Shown here: piece by piece, positions 1 to 12,740 of the stretch | How the letters are laid out: every line of letters starts with the position of its first letter | Numbering within the stretch: the stretch's first letter is position 1 | NCBI GenBank assembly: GCA_936450465.1 | Contig: OW388297.1 | Coordinates: 53,188,989 to 53,252,988, forward strand | Direction of reading: 5' to 3' | Source: Gibbula magus | Lineage: Eukaryota; Mollusca; Gastropoda; Trochida; Trochidae | Length of the DNA stretch: 64,000 bases | Notes under the pieces: model-generated | Databases searched by the model: none | The model's input: only the letters and a program-made list of their open reading frames with translations | What the model was told of the DNA's origin: nothing | Translations under genes and position numbers: made by a program

Positions 1-1505
1 AAAACTTTATCAGATTTGACATTTCCAGAAATAGGAGCAGAGTGTCTCAATATAAAGGAGTTTAAATGAGTTGTAGTTTATTTCAACACAATAATGTCAA
101 TCAAATTAGTGCATTTCGTTACATCATTGTTTTTGCATCAACATGTCAGGAAACTGTAAATCATTTAAAGAAATCTATTTTTTTTTAAATATGTCAATAC
201 ATTTCTTGTCAAGAGAATAATGCAAACAAAAATTCACTCAAGAGGATATGAAAATGATATGAGGGTTTCTGAACCGTTTCACTGGCGAATAACGTGAACC
301 ATCCCATTTAATGAGCTTTATTCTCTGCTATAATTATGGGGAAAGTGTGTAGTTAAAAAGAACACTTGATCAGATGTTACATTTAGGGAAATAGAAGTAC
401 AGAGTTTCATTATTAATAAAATATAAGTAAATGGCATTTTCAAATGTACTTTATTCCCCGAAGATGTTGTCAATCATTTCAGTGCTTATAGTTACATCAT
501 TGCCAAAGTACTTCCTGCATGAATATGTTGGAAAATCTATTAATCATTCAAATAAACCTCTTTTTAGCAAATAAAAGTCAACAAATCTCAGAGACGTTGT
601 AATTTTATTTTATTTTATTGCAGTTCAAGAGATATGAAATGTAAACTAATTTGTTCTCTGCTCTTTACTAAAACATGTTGATGAATACTAAATAGCAATA
701 TGTTGCATTCGGGTTAATTTGCTGTCCTTATAATAACTTGGTTAAACTTAAAATAAATATGTTAAAACTAATACGTAAAGATTATATGAAAATTGATTTA
801 GATTATGTTTAAATTAGATATTAGCTTCTACAAAATACAGATATCAAAGGTACAATGTACAATGAATATAAATTGCCCAGTAAAATAGTATTCATAGATG
901 CATCAGATACATTAAATCTCTGACTTTAAAACCTTATCAAGTGTGTAGTTAAAAAGAACTCTTGATCAGATGTCACATGTCGGGAAATAAAAGTACAGAG
1001 TTTCATTATAAATGAAGTTTAATGAATTGACATTTTGAAATGTACTTTATTTCCCGAGGATGATATCAATCCTTTCAGTGCTTATCTTTACATCATTGCT
1101 AAAGTGCTTCATTCTTGAATATGCTGGAAACCTATTGATCATTCAAATCAATTTCTCTTTAGCAAATACAAGTCAACAAGTCTCAGAGACATTGTAAAAT
1201 ATCTATTTTATTGCAGTTCAAGAGATATAAAATGTTCTTTACTAAAGCATCTTGATGAATAATAAATAGCAATATGCTGCATTCGGGTTTATTTTCTGTA
1301 CTTATAAAAACTTGGTTAAAATCAAAATCAAAATGTTAAAACTAATATGAAAAGATTAAACAGTTGATTTAGATATGTTATATTAGCTTCTACAAAATAC
1401 AAATATCAAAGGTACACTGTACAATGTATATACATTGTTTAGTAAAATATTTATAAATGCATAAGATACATAAATGCTCTGACTTTAAAACCTTAACAAG
1501 TTCTA
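1..1505. repeat. Three copies of the 200-bp core; 596-bp tandem duplication
   Basis: The core is recognised by TATCAGATTTGACATTT-like starts, then AGTGCTTATCGTTACATCATTG-type sequence and CATGAACATGTCAGGAAAC-type ends. It occurs at about 1-175, 361-545 and 959-1,140. The last two sit in a tandem duplication: GTGTGTAGTTAAAAAGAAC begins at 345 and again at 941, and both copies end in ctctgactttaaaacctta (about 920 and 1,480). The copies differ by many substitutions and small indels, so the duplication is old. No reading frame is conserved between copies. The same core recurs at five other places in the window. Confidence 0.8.
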
Positions 1506-2240
1506 TCGTGTTGATTTTAAAATGTAAACTAATTTTCTACTCCATTATAGGTGCCCTCTCGTAATTTGCCTCTCTGTGTACCAAGGCATCTATATGTAGC
1601 AAATATTTGATAATGTTTTCGGTGAAGTCTGTTCAGGGAGGATAAATAGCCTTTGGTATAAACGTTTTTTTTTTCATATTTACGTTTGTGATCTGTTTAA
1701 GGATTTTCTTTAGATATTATTCGATATCATACATTTATGTATTCACATTTCTTTCCCCAATCTAAAACCGCGAACTTATCTCCCTTTTATTGTTTCAATT
1801 TCGCTGAAAATCCCAAGAATGATATCTGTTCAGTTTATCAGAGGTTTGAACCAAACATGCTCATCTAAAATGTTGACAGACTGTTGAATGTCTAACACTC
1901 ACTCCAGACATATCTGTTTGAGGCAACAATGTAACGTTGTAAATGTTGTTTCCCGGATATAAAAGAGCCCAAAGTATTTTCAATTATGAAGTTTCACGTT
2001 AATCAAAGTAAAGTGTTAAACGTTAATTTGTTATAATTTATAGTAAAGCTTGTTGCTGCTTTCCAAATTGCACTTAAAATGTATATGATGTCTAATTACT
2101 GTTTTGAGTTTGATGCCATCAAGTATAACACTTCACTGAGAAACGAAGAACAATGCAGATTAGAACAATTACAACGTAAATAAGCTTAACCATATAAACG
2201 TAATACATGTAAATCTATAAACGACGTTGCTGTTGATGTT
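1506..2240. other. Non-coding stretch, nothing recognised
   Basis: AT-rich sequence without an open frame, tandem repeat, inverted repeat or RNA-like fold that I could recognise. It lies between the duplicated core copies and the block homologous to 13.1-13.5 kb and 44.6-45.06 kb. Confidence 0.5.
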
Positions 2241-5200
2241 CTGAGCTTATCAACGCATGTAGTGATAAATAGTGAAGGACTGGTTAGTTTTTTTTCATTG
2301 CATGTATTTCTTCCGAAGATTTTATGCTACCTTGTAAATACCGAAAATTCTAAACATTTCATATCTACACACAAACCGTGATGTTTTCAGTTCCATCAGG
2401 TATTAATTTTGGTAAGGTATTTATATTTTAATTGATTTGGCATGCATTTGCCTGTAAAATAATTACCAGTACCCTCCTTTAGCCTGAGGCCTCTTATTTC
2501 CACGACACTTCAGTTTTTAAGGAGAAGGAATGTTTTTTCAAGTTTATTGAACAAAGAATATATCAGATGTAAAGGGGAACGTTGCTTCAAAAACTGTACT
2601 GCAAAAATCTGGTTCACATCGATTAAACTCTTGGGGAAATGAAAATGAATGTCAACCATATTTTATTGCAATAACATAAATGCTTAAAAGTTCTACTCAA
2701 CATATGTTACCATCACACTAATCTCTCCACCTAGCTAGGTAATATCCTAAAGGGTTTTTCCAATATTCTGTGACAGATATCCCTTGAGATTCTTCTAGTA
2801 TCCTCCAAATGCCATTGTGTAATGTGTGTGCAAGAAAGGACATGAATTGTGAGACATTAATGTGTCATGGCCTAACGGTGATAACATTAAAACATATTGA
2901 TTGTGCAGTAAGTGACTTCAAGAACTCATTGCAATCAGAGTGTGAACATGTGAGCAAATCAAGATGTCCCTGACGATACTACTAGGACAATAAGTGAGTT
3001 CCTTGCAGGTAACATTCCAGTTTGTAATGGATGAATATTAATTGAATAACTTGCACAATAAGACAGGACTCTTAAAATCTTCAAAGCATACATATTTGCT
3101 CTTGGAACAAGAAGGGGGTAGATCAGTATCCGTAATTGGACTTACATCAGATGAGAACTAAACAAATATAAAGGGATTGATGTAAATGCCAAAACTAAAT
3201 CGATTTACTCACCACAATAGTTGCTACCATACGTACATAACGTGTTATGAAACATAGATAATTGCTGTGTCTATGCAAATGCAAAACATCATCTTTTACA
3301 TGTTGCATTTTAAGATGATATCAAAAATATATTTCAAATAGTTGCATAAAAATAAAGTGAAATTGCCCACCTTATCAATTTAGTAGAAACTGATATTGTA
3401 ATTCAAACCAAATATTAGTAACTATCAATGCTCTATTACTTTGTCTTCTGCACTCAAAGTAATGACTAAAATAAATGATATGATATAAAAGTAATAATAA
3501 GAACTTAACAAAATGTTAAGTAGGTAATGTCTCAATAATCAGTACCATATACTTATTAATATAAGTTTAAAAATAGACACTTACTCCATAAGCTAAAAAT
3601 GTTTAAATTCAGTGAGACCTATATATATTGGATTTGGCACTTTTTAAATGACAGAAGTCAAAACGTTATTGTTGAGGCATAACATCAGAGAACATGTCAG
3701 TAGCAAGTGGAATCCCCCCAGGGTCGTTATTTCCACCCAGACAAATATAACAGTATGACCATAGGAAAAGATTATATCAAAGATCACTATAGGATGAAAC
3801 CAGAGTCTAAACATGGAAGTGAATGATGTTGTAGTTATAAAAGATGATGAACTAAACTTAAAGAAGCATATGGAGGGAAAAAATAATAAAGCAAATTCGA
3901 TATTTGGAATTATGAGGCGATCCTTCAAATTCATGGACATTAAGATGTTTAAAACTTTATATAAATAAAAAGTGAGGCCACACTTGGAATATGCACAAGC
4001 CATCTGCAGCCCGTATTAGAAGAAATATATCCAAGATATAGAAACTGTTCAACGAACTGCAACTAGATTGATTCTCAGAATGAAAGATAAATCCTATTTA
4101 AAAGGGCTTAAAGGCACTGAAGCTCCCGACACTGAGATACAGGAATACCCGTGGAGATATGATTGAAGTCTATAGATTAATTCACACTAAATAGTATTAC
4201 GACAAATCAAGACTGTAAGCATAAGGGACGGAAGTATTACAAGAGAAAATGAGTTCAAATTATAGATATTTTCTGCAAGTCTTGCAGTTCGGAAACACTC
4301 CCTCAACAACAGAGTAGTGGACATATCGGATAATATTGTCAGTTCGGTAGTCTGTGCTCCTTCAGTCCAGAGTTTAGAAGGAAGGCTAAATGCCTTCTAG
4401 ATTTTACAGGACTTTGTCTACGACATCGATGCAGACATCCCTACAGACAGGATACAGGAACTAGAGCTGGTGTCTGAGCCTACTACCAGAAGAGGATCTG
4501 TGAGTATCTGTGAGTAAACATCGTTCAGGCAACAGAACATTCTCGAGAGACAGTAGACTTGTAGTGTTTAGGTTCAAGAGAAGAAAAACAAGAGAGATAA
4601 TAGCAGATAAGAGTTAATTATCCAGGAGTGAAATTTCTGTTGCAATCGGTTCCCTGCAAATGACTGATGCAACCATTTCAAAAGATTACTGAAGATAAGA
4701 AAAATATACTCTTAAATTATCTGTGGAGGTTCAAAAGTACACGGCATTGATTACAAGGTATTAGCTACTGCATTATATTGTGCAGTGTAAATTCTTTTCC
4801 ACAAAGAGTTCATGTAGAAAATCAATTTTCTAAAACATATTCACATTGTATTTATTTGATCTCGAATCAATATGAACACATACTGTCATTGGAAATCATT
4901 TACTGTACATTGGAAAGAATAATACAGTTAAATCTAGCATCTAAACGTTTTGAATCAAAGGAAAAGGGTAATAATAAATTTTAATATCCCGTTAGTTATT
5001 GTTCAGTGATTTATTAACTTATTGAAGCAATTTGCACATTTAAAGTACATCGCAAATATTCTGATTATGAATACTTCATAAACTGTAGATGGCTGTGTTA
5101 AATTGCTCCCAACATAAAGTTTGTATATAAATAATTATATTTCAAACTGTGCTACATTCCTCGTTAATGTGTCTAGTGATAAATATTAGTTTATTTTAAT

Positions 5201-5260
5201 TATACTTGTTTATGTGACATATTGTAGTTTGGAATACATTATTTTGTTTCTTACACTTTT
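2240..5260. repeat. Segmental repeat unit 1 (non-coding)
   Basis: This stretch aligns in order with blocks elsewhere in the window. 2,260-2,640 matches 13,130-13,530 and 44,740-45,065. 2,728-2,805 matches 18,610-18,690, 48,190-48,265 and 54,040-54,115. 3,220-3,480 matches 14,190-14,480, 19,190-19,450, 48,780-49,090 and 54,630-54,920. 4,740-4,910 matches 14,750-14,950 and 49,250-49,370. 5,030-5,250 matches 15,960-16,200 and 51,210-51,440. Similarity is interrupted by indels. No splice-supported or conserved long open frame is visible, so I read it as an ancient duplicated non-coding unit. Confidence 0.7.
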
Positions 5261-5818
5261 ATGAAAGTAAATATCCCTACAGATACGGTGTTTATAAAAA
5301 AAACCAAAAAACATATACACCCGATGATGTTGCGTATGAATGTTTATCATATACCTATCAATAATATGGAATGTTTTGCATATGTGATAGAGGTAAGGAC
5401 ACACCACCCATATCGCTGCCCGGTCCGAAAATCCATAACAGCCATATCAGCCCGGTCCGCAAATCCATATCAATATCAGCCCGGGTGACGTTAGGTTAGA
5501 GTGATCTCCCTTTGCTCACAGGCACGCTAATATTGGGTAACGTCAGAAGCGAAGCATTGACGGAGTAGTTTATATCAGATTAGTCTCCAAGCAAGGATGT
5601 TGTTGATGATTTTAACTTACATTCTTATTAACATAATTAGATATGCTACAAATTGGAAAATTGAATAGGAGGCACGGCTAAAATATTTTGAACCATTGTA
5701 ATTGCGGGTTTGTCTTGTAGGCCCCTCAAAGTAAACTTTAGCACAGAAATATCTTAATTCTAATATTTCTTCAAGCATTCATTCTTGTTTTAGAAAAATG
5801 TTTAATATATGATAAAAA

Positions 5819-5957
5819 GGTTACAACATGTCATTTTCCATACCATACCCCATATCAGCCCTCGACCCATATCAGCCCTCTGGCCTGCGGCCCTCGGGCT
5901 GATATGGGGTCTCGGGCTGATATGAGGTATGGTATGAAAAATGACATGTAATAACCT
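5819..5957. repeat. Long palindrome with ATATCAGCCC arms (copy 1)
   Basis: The left arm (acatgtcattttccatacc, then catatcagccctcg twice) is matched by an inverted right arm (gggctgatatgggg, ctcgggctgatatgagg, ggtatggtatgaaaaatgacatgt), centred near 5,886. Arms are about 65 bp with few mismatches. This is the layout of a foldback or MITE-like terminus. The same palindrome recurs at 6,437-6,575 in the tandem copy. Confidence 0.8.
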
Positions 5958-6436
5958 CTAATTATCATATACCTATCAATAATATGGAATGTTTTGCATA
6001 TGTGATAGAGGTAAGGACACACCACCCATATCGCTGCCCGGTCCGAAAATCCATAACAGCCATATCAGCCCGGTCCGCAAATCCATATCAATATCAGCCC
6101 GGGTGACGTTAGGTTAGAGTGATCTCCCTTTGCTCACAGGCACGCTAATATTGGGTAACGTCAGAAGCGAAGCATTGACGGAGTAGTTTATATCAGATTA
6201 GTCTCCAAGCAAGGATGTTGTTGATGATTTTAACTTACATTCTTATTAACATAATTAGATATGCTACAAATTGGAAAATTGAATAGGAGGCACGGCTAAA
6301 ATATTTTGAACCATTGTAATTGCCGGTTTGTCTTGTAGGCCCCTCAAAGTAAACTTTAGCACAGAAATATCTTAATTCTAATATTTCTTCAAGCATTCAT
6401 TCTTGTTTTAGAAAAATGTTTAATATATGATAAAAA

Positions 6437-6575
6437 GGTTACAACATGTCATTTTCCATACCATACCCCATATCAGCCCTCGACCCATATCAGCCCTCTG
6501 GCCTGCGGCCCTCGGGCTGATATGGGGTCTCGGGCTGATATGAGGTATGGTATGAAAAATGACATGTAATAACCT
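6437..6575. repeat. Long palindrome with ATATCAGCCC arms (copy 2)
   Basis: Second copy of the 5,819-5,957 palindrome, carried along by the 618-bp tandem duplication. Arm sequence and centre (tctggcctgcggccctc) are the same. Confidence 0.8.
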
Positions 6576-7400
6576 CTAAATACTGAACAGCAGTATACTG
6601 AGTCCACTGTAACAATTTCGTAATAATTGATAACTCTGTATTGAGCAAATTTATAATATCAAAGCATTCATTATCAAATTTTGTTGATATGATGTTAATA
6701 ACGTGTTTAGCAGCATGCAGATATAACGAAAAGTCAATACTGGTGTAGAATTTCAGCATTATTTTGTGCCATAGTCATTCTCTGGGAAAACAGCCACATT
6801 CCAATGTGCTTTTAAATGCAATTGAAAATTGTGCAAACACTCCCATGAAGTTGTTTGATGCAAAACCTCTGTCTTTGCTGATGTTAATTGACGCCATGAC
6901 GTCATTTTGAATTTCATTCAGAATGGGTCTCATTTTGGTAAAACTTCAGGGTATTGCATTTTTTTACGGTACCAAGGTGTTTCCGGAGCACATTGACGGT
7001 CCATGCAAACTGTTCAGCATGGAATCGGCGAATGTCCCAGTTTCCAAAATGTTTTTTTTTTGCCAAGCATTAACTTCTTAAACATTTTGGATGGAGTCAC
7101 TATTTGTTGTTCTTTTCACAGTGCAATTCTCGGAATACAGCAGGAGTAATTTGAATTTTACCAGGCTCATGCAGATTATGTTACTATCACAACAAGTGAC
7201 GTGCATTTTCGCGATATTGTACTCTTTGACTTTGCAATGGTAACCATCTGTACTCTGTAGTATCAATAGCTCAACAAGTTCTCTGACATTTACTAATGAT
7301 ATGACAAACCATGGGCTGATATGCAAACATAAACTACAATCATTAAAACTCGCGTTTCTTTTGCTGTTCAGTATATCATTTCTGAAGGCAATTTTTATTC

Positions 7401-7663
7401 ATTGGAAATTTCATCAGAGATATATGTACTCAAATTACCCGTCCTTGGCCGGCGTGACGAAGTCAGTAACCAAAGAAACTACTCAATACGATAAGACGGA
7501 AATGGTCATGGGGGATAGCCGGTGACGGATGGCTAACAAAATGACCTCGCGTGCTTATGAATTGCCATTGGCTCGCAGGTCCAAGCTGCGTAGCGGTTTG
7601 ATTGGCTCACGCCGGCCAAGGGCGGGTAATTTGAGTACAGATTTCTCTGGTGAAATTTCCCAT
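7401..7663. mobile_element. MITE with ~58-bp inverted termini
   Basis: The left terminus attggaaatttcatcagaga, then tgtactcaaattacccg and ccttggccggcgtga, is repeated in inverted orientation at 7,608-7,663 with a few mismatches. The interior is about 150 bp and contains no open frame of note. Short size, long terminal inverted repeats and lack of coding capacity fit a non-autonomous DNA transposon. I could not identify a clean target-site duplication, so the superfamily is unassigned. Confidence 0.75.
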
Positions 7664-10035
7664 GGGTGATATAGTGGAGAGTAAGGGAGCATATATAAAA
7701 CCATGGGTAACCGAGGATGAAGGATGATTGGTTGGTTGACTAACGTCCTCGTGCTTTAACTATAACAGTTTAGGGCAAAACTTTATTACAAAACACATTG
7801 GGGCACAGCAAAATTAAATTACTTAAACACGGTTTATGTCCTGCGATCGTTGTTCTCCAGATGAGATGTGTTTTTTTTTTATCAATGTAGTCTTGTTTGT
7901 TGCTTGTCTGAATATCATTTACAGCTGTGTGATAAATCTTGTTATGTTGGTCATAAATCATCGGCTTTGAAACTGATATGTGATATGTGATAGTGTTTGA
8001 ACCGTTCCACCATGAAATTGATTGATTGATTTATCCCTACATTATCACAGCAACGTGGAATGAATGAGTAACTTTCTAAAAGTAGACTTAGATCGTGGAT
8101 TATGAATGATATTTGTTATTATTAATTAAATATATTATATTTTGTTTTAATGTATTAATTATTCTTCGTATTTGTAAACAACGTGGCCACGTTGAGTGGT
8201 TGATTTGATATTAACGACTCAGTAGAAAGTTCACTGAACAAATTTCAGTTGGAAATGTTTTTCTTTGCAACTAATAACAATAATAGTCAGCGTGTTTTAT
8301 TTTACTTATGTATCCAAATTTAATTTGGAATACTATTCTCAAGGATATTAAATTTTGTGACTCTTTTACAACATTTAATTCCTATATCCATACTAGAATA
8401 CCACCAGAATAACATTGATGGATATAAGCAATTGAAAGAGATGTTATGCGAATGGAATGATATTTGATCTTTTGAAAAGCTCCACTAGCGATAGTTAAAC
8501 GCATTGAATTTCTCTACGTAAACTCGGAACTACGTGAATTGAGTGATTTTATTCTCAGTGTGTGAAAACAAATGATGGGCAAAATCTGTCTAAATTGACT
8601 TGCCTGTCAAGTTATGGGAGATTCGTATTCTCTCATTTTGCTAAACAATATCAGGACAGACATTTTCAAAGGATGTTACTCTGTAAAAGGATATAGGAGA
8701 TAAAAGTAATAAATATATCATCCGGTCTTTCGATACTTCATTCACATTTTCACAAACGGAAGTCACAGTGTAGCACAAAGATGGAGTTAAACGTAAAAAA
8801 ACGCAAAAATAGAAAAAGGTGCTGTCAAACTAAATAATGATTAAATATGCAACAAAACATTGTATTCAGAGGGGTGAAATTGAATTTTGTTTAGATTGCA
8901 TACTTCAAATCTTTGCCGTTGAATGATGTAAAAGCGTTTTTTCAGGATTTGAATAAGACTAATTGATGAGTAAACACATATAACGAGTAAAATACCGAGA
9001 ATTCCTATCTCATCATGGGTAACCACAAACTCAAATTGGCATATATTGTATTAAAAAGGAACGAAATGAGTTCTGTACAGGTGTATTGTAAATAATAGAA
9101 GATTACATTATGTTGCAATAAAGTTAAAACGATGTGAAATATGCGACCAAAAAAACATGTATTTAGCGGAAAGGAATAGATTTCGGTGCAAGTGACAAGC
9201 TTCAAACATCTGCAGGTAATGATGTTGCAGCGCTTTGTCTGCATATCACTTCAATTACACTAATGGAAGAGAACATATTATCATGCATGAGACATTCGTC
9301 ATTTCATCTCAGGTGATAACCAACATAGTCTAAAATAGATTGTACCATGATGAAGGAATTTCTGTTGTGTGCAGTTGAAAAGCTTGTCATCTCTGCTGTT
9401 TCATATTCTGCTGTTGATAAATATGCAGTTGTCATGTCAATTATGTTATTGGTTTGGGTTACAAACATTGGTGGGTAGAAATAGTATAATGTAGTTTAAA
9501 GGTATTGAATATTCATAATCCCACCACATTTGATCACCTACATAGCAGGGTGTATGATATAGATGAATGCAAACTGCAGGTTAATTATTCACACTTTACA
9601 GAAATTTCACTTACATTAAATGGTTAATGCATGACTGAGTAAGTAAATCATTTAGTTGCTTTTACGTACATGCAGATTATACAAATACTTGTGATTATAG
9701 GTGAAATATTCATACTCTTTTAAATGGCATCAACAATGAATGGTCTAGTTAACACGACCATTGAAGCAATATTTGTAAAGTGTAACTATGAACGTGGATA
9801 ATATCCAGTGATCTTTGTTCTCGAGATGAGATATGTTTTTATCTATGTAGCCTTGGCTGTTTTCTGTCTGAATATCATTTACAGCTGTGTTATTAGCTTT
9901 CTACAAACCAATGTTGTTTTAGTTATAAATCATCTGTTTTGAAAATGTTATGCGATAGTGTTCGAACCGTTCCACTGGTGAACCATGTGCAACATCAAAT
10001 TGAGTGATTTTTGTTATTATTTGAAGTAATGATAA
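7664..10035. repeat. Segmental repeat unit, later part of unit 1
   Basis: Blocks here match the later portion of the long unit. 8,870-9,240 (TGCATACTTCAAATCTTTGC; CTTCAAACATCTGCAGG) resembles 16,980-17,060 and 52,260-52,560. 9,830-10,020 (ATCATTTACAGCTGTG; TTCGAACCGTTCCACTGG) resembles 7,890-8,010, 10,640-10,720 and 40,105-40,180. The small open frames are not conserved between the copies. No gene is supported. Confidence 0.6.
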
Positions 10036-11510
10036 AATAACACTTATTCAGATTTGACGTTTCAAGAGTAGAAGCACAGTATTTCAATACAATCAACAGT
10101 TAAAGAAGATAATGAATTGACTGTTCTGAATGAGCTGTACCAAGGAGCTTGTCAATCCTTCAGTGCTTATCGTTACATCATTGACTGTGCTTCCTGCATG
10201 AACAAGTCAGAAACTTTTAAGGCATTTGTCATTCATAGAGATCTTTTTTTTAAATAAAATTAAAAGCCAGTTAATCTCAGAAATGTTGAAGAATACATAA
10301 TTTGTTTATTTGATGGAGGGAAAAAAGTAAGATTATTCGCACAGAATACTGATAATCCCGTCACAGGTGATCACTCACACAGCGTGATATTTGTTTCAGT
10401 TTATTAGATTAAAGTTTGTAGTGTTTTCAATTGCCAACCTATTACTCTGCATGATTAATGTATGATGGAGTCGAATGCAAAAAATATGTCATTGATGAGA
10501 AGCTATGAGATCATGCTAAGCCTAATCAGATACATTGTTGTTATTTCTAAAGAACAGCTGCAACATGTAATTATGAGAATTGTTTATAACCTGTAATTAG
10601 TGTTCTCAAAAGAGATACGGATCAATGTGGTATTATTTGTTTCCTCTCTGAAGATCATTTACTGCCGTGTTATTAGCGCTCTACAAAGTTATGTTCTTTA
10701 ATTATAAATCTTCAATTTCAATTATTGCAGTCGATATTGTGCTTTGCTAAAGGATCAACAATGGAATTGAAATTCCCTCAGGTGCCATCATTTAAGACTC
10801 TTATTATTTTTTTTTAAATGCAGGTAAAATTGCACTGGAAGATGAAAAGCAACAGGAAAGATAGGTTCTGAAAATCCTACTCGGAATGTTTTAACTGTTC
10901 AGCTGGCGAAACATGTTTACCAGCCAATCGAGTGAATTTTTTCATTAAAGTAATAATGGGCAAAGTGTCCGCTTTATCAGATGTGTAATTTCAGGAAATG
11001 GAAGCACAGAATTCCAATACAAACAACATCTAAAGAAGATTATAAATTGATATGTTTAAATAAGTTGTAGAAAATATTGTCAATGCTTCAGTGCATATCG
11101 TTTCATCATTGCCAAAGTGCGTCTTGAAAGAACATTTCAGGAAACTATTAATCATTTTCTTATTTTTTTAAATACAACCATTTATCTCAGAAATGTTGTG
11201 AAGAACGTCATTTATTGCAGTGAATGACTTTTAAAATTGTAAACTACTTCTTTCTCTTTTCATTTTAAAAAAAGAATCTTGATGAATCCAACATATGCAG
11301 TATTAATTGCATTCTTGTTTATTAACGAAAACATAGACATGGTAAAATGATTGTTTAAGTGTCTCGAACTTTTTCAACATAATAGATTTCTGTGATTTCC
11401 CCATATTTCAGAATGCCACGGAATTATGATAGAATGTGAATAAAAGAAACATGTCATCTGTTGTTAATATGTATTCATTTAACAACTGAACTTCCAACCA
11501 TTAACCTCGC
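10036..11510. repeat. Two further core copies and flanks
   Basis: Core copies lie at about 10,040-10,230 and 10,965-11,160. The segment 10,637-10,800 (tttcctctctgaagatcatt ... gaaattccctcagg) matches 40,103-40,232. The segment 10,840-11,480 (gatgaaaagcaacaggaaag and onward) matches 43,295-44,000. In the other copy these two pieces are separated by about 3 kb of mobile DNA, so this region is the uninterrupted version of that locus. Confidence 0.75.
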
Positions 11511-11639
11511 TGTTCAGTTTTGCAAAATGCATACCACCCAAGCTCCATGCTCATCTGACTTCTGTATTTTTTAGACAGATGCGAATCACACATATGTGAA
11601 ATAGTGTGGCACCTGGTCCTGTTCAGTCGATCAGTGAAG

Positions 11640-12012
11640 TTCGGCAAGAATGGACATGGCTCGCTGGATCGGAGGGTTACCTGCCTTTTTGCTGGATATC
11701 CTGAGAGTCGGAAGGGTGATTTCCTGTTCCATAGTGACATGAGTTGAGAGACTTGTGGTGTCACCATGGGCCGGACACTTTATTCGCCTCTGTTCACTCA
11801 GCAGAACACATGAGTACCTGTTTTGAAAGGCAGTGTGGCAGATAACCATAAAGCGCCTTAATTGGTAGATAGGCTGCATACACCAAGGGGAGCTGAGTAT
11901 GACCAAGGAACGATGTTGGTCCTTATACCAGGGTAATAATGTGTGTAGCGCTTTGAGCACAGCCCTTGGTGTTGTGGATTTGGCGCGATATAAGTATTCT
12001 CAAATAATAACT
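11640..12012 (+). mobile_element. SINE with GCGC...TATAAG-type 3' tail
   Basis: The 3' part reads gtgtgtagcgctttgagcac, then ggatttggcgcgatataag and a short A/T tail (caaataataa). This is a common terminal design of invertebrate SINEs. Upstream are atgagtacctg, cgccttaattggtagatagg and gcatacaccaaggggagctg segments. The paralogous loci at 18.3 kb and 53.8 kb lack this block, which supports an insertion. The 5' boundary is uncertain and could lie nearer 11,530. Open frames across it in the minus direction are incidental. Confidence 0.6.
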
Positions 12013-12384
12013 CTTTCGGACGGGAAAGGGAACATTTCAAATGCTCAGATGTCACAGATTGCATAATAACCTATGATAGCTTCCAATCAGGTGTCCCAAT
12101 AGTGGCACACGGAAACTCCTTTGAACACACATTCTTTAGAAGATAATCATAAGTAACCTGATATATTGCTGACATAGAATGGTCCCAGGTCAGGTATGGC
12201 ACTTCCTGTTAGGGAATTATTGGCAGTCTGATATATTACAGGTACCAAATAAAGCCTTACTGAATTGGGCCATTATGGGAAGTGATATAGCCCAAAAGTG
12301 GGCAACCAGAAGTTAGCACGGAGTTCGTTCGTTATTCGTGATCCTAATCCCGAACCCAGTGCTGGCACCGGGTTCGTTATTCAA

Positions 12385-12470
12385 TAGCTCAATAGGCCTG
12401 AAAGGTCAGATGGGATTACAGTATGGGCTGTCGTCCGACCGTCGGGCATCAGTAGTCGCAAACTTTAGGC
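12385..12470 (-). mobile_element. Terminal fragment of HINE family B
   Basis: agctcaataggcctgaaagg followed by tcagatgggattac and gtcgtccgaccgtcgggc is a diverged copy of the hairpin-plus-CCGTCCGT terminus seen at 45,395-45,500 and 30,771-30,845. The tandem core that normally follows is missing, so only the end survives. Confidence 0.55.
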
Positions 12471-12740
12471 ATGTACGACTTCTCCTCCTTCCATAACTGC
12501 TGCACGCCTAAAGTTAAAGTTATAATTAAAGTGTTTCTATTTAACATTATCGAAATAGATATTTAAAAAGTAAGGCATTTAAGTACGCTTTGCATACATG
12601 TTAGTTTCTTCAAGCTATAAATAAACTTTAAATATTACTAATATATTGCTATGTTTCCTGTCCTTTTTATGACTGGGATGAGAGAATGTGGTTTAATATA
12701 AGTTGCTATTTTCTAACTTTGACATGTTTATTAAGTATTA

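Larger units (their letters stand above)
5345..6580. repeat. Near-perfect 618-bp tandem duplication
   Basis: TATCATATACCTATCAATAA starts at 5,345 and again at 5,963, and the two 618-bp copies run on almost without change. I saw one substitution, attgcGggttt in copy 1 against attgcCggttt in copy 2 (near 5,705 and 6,323). Each copy carries repeated CATATCAGCCC motifs at its left and a long palindrome at its right. Such identity, beside units that have diverged heavily, means either a very recent duplication or an assembly artefact. Confidence 0.9.
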
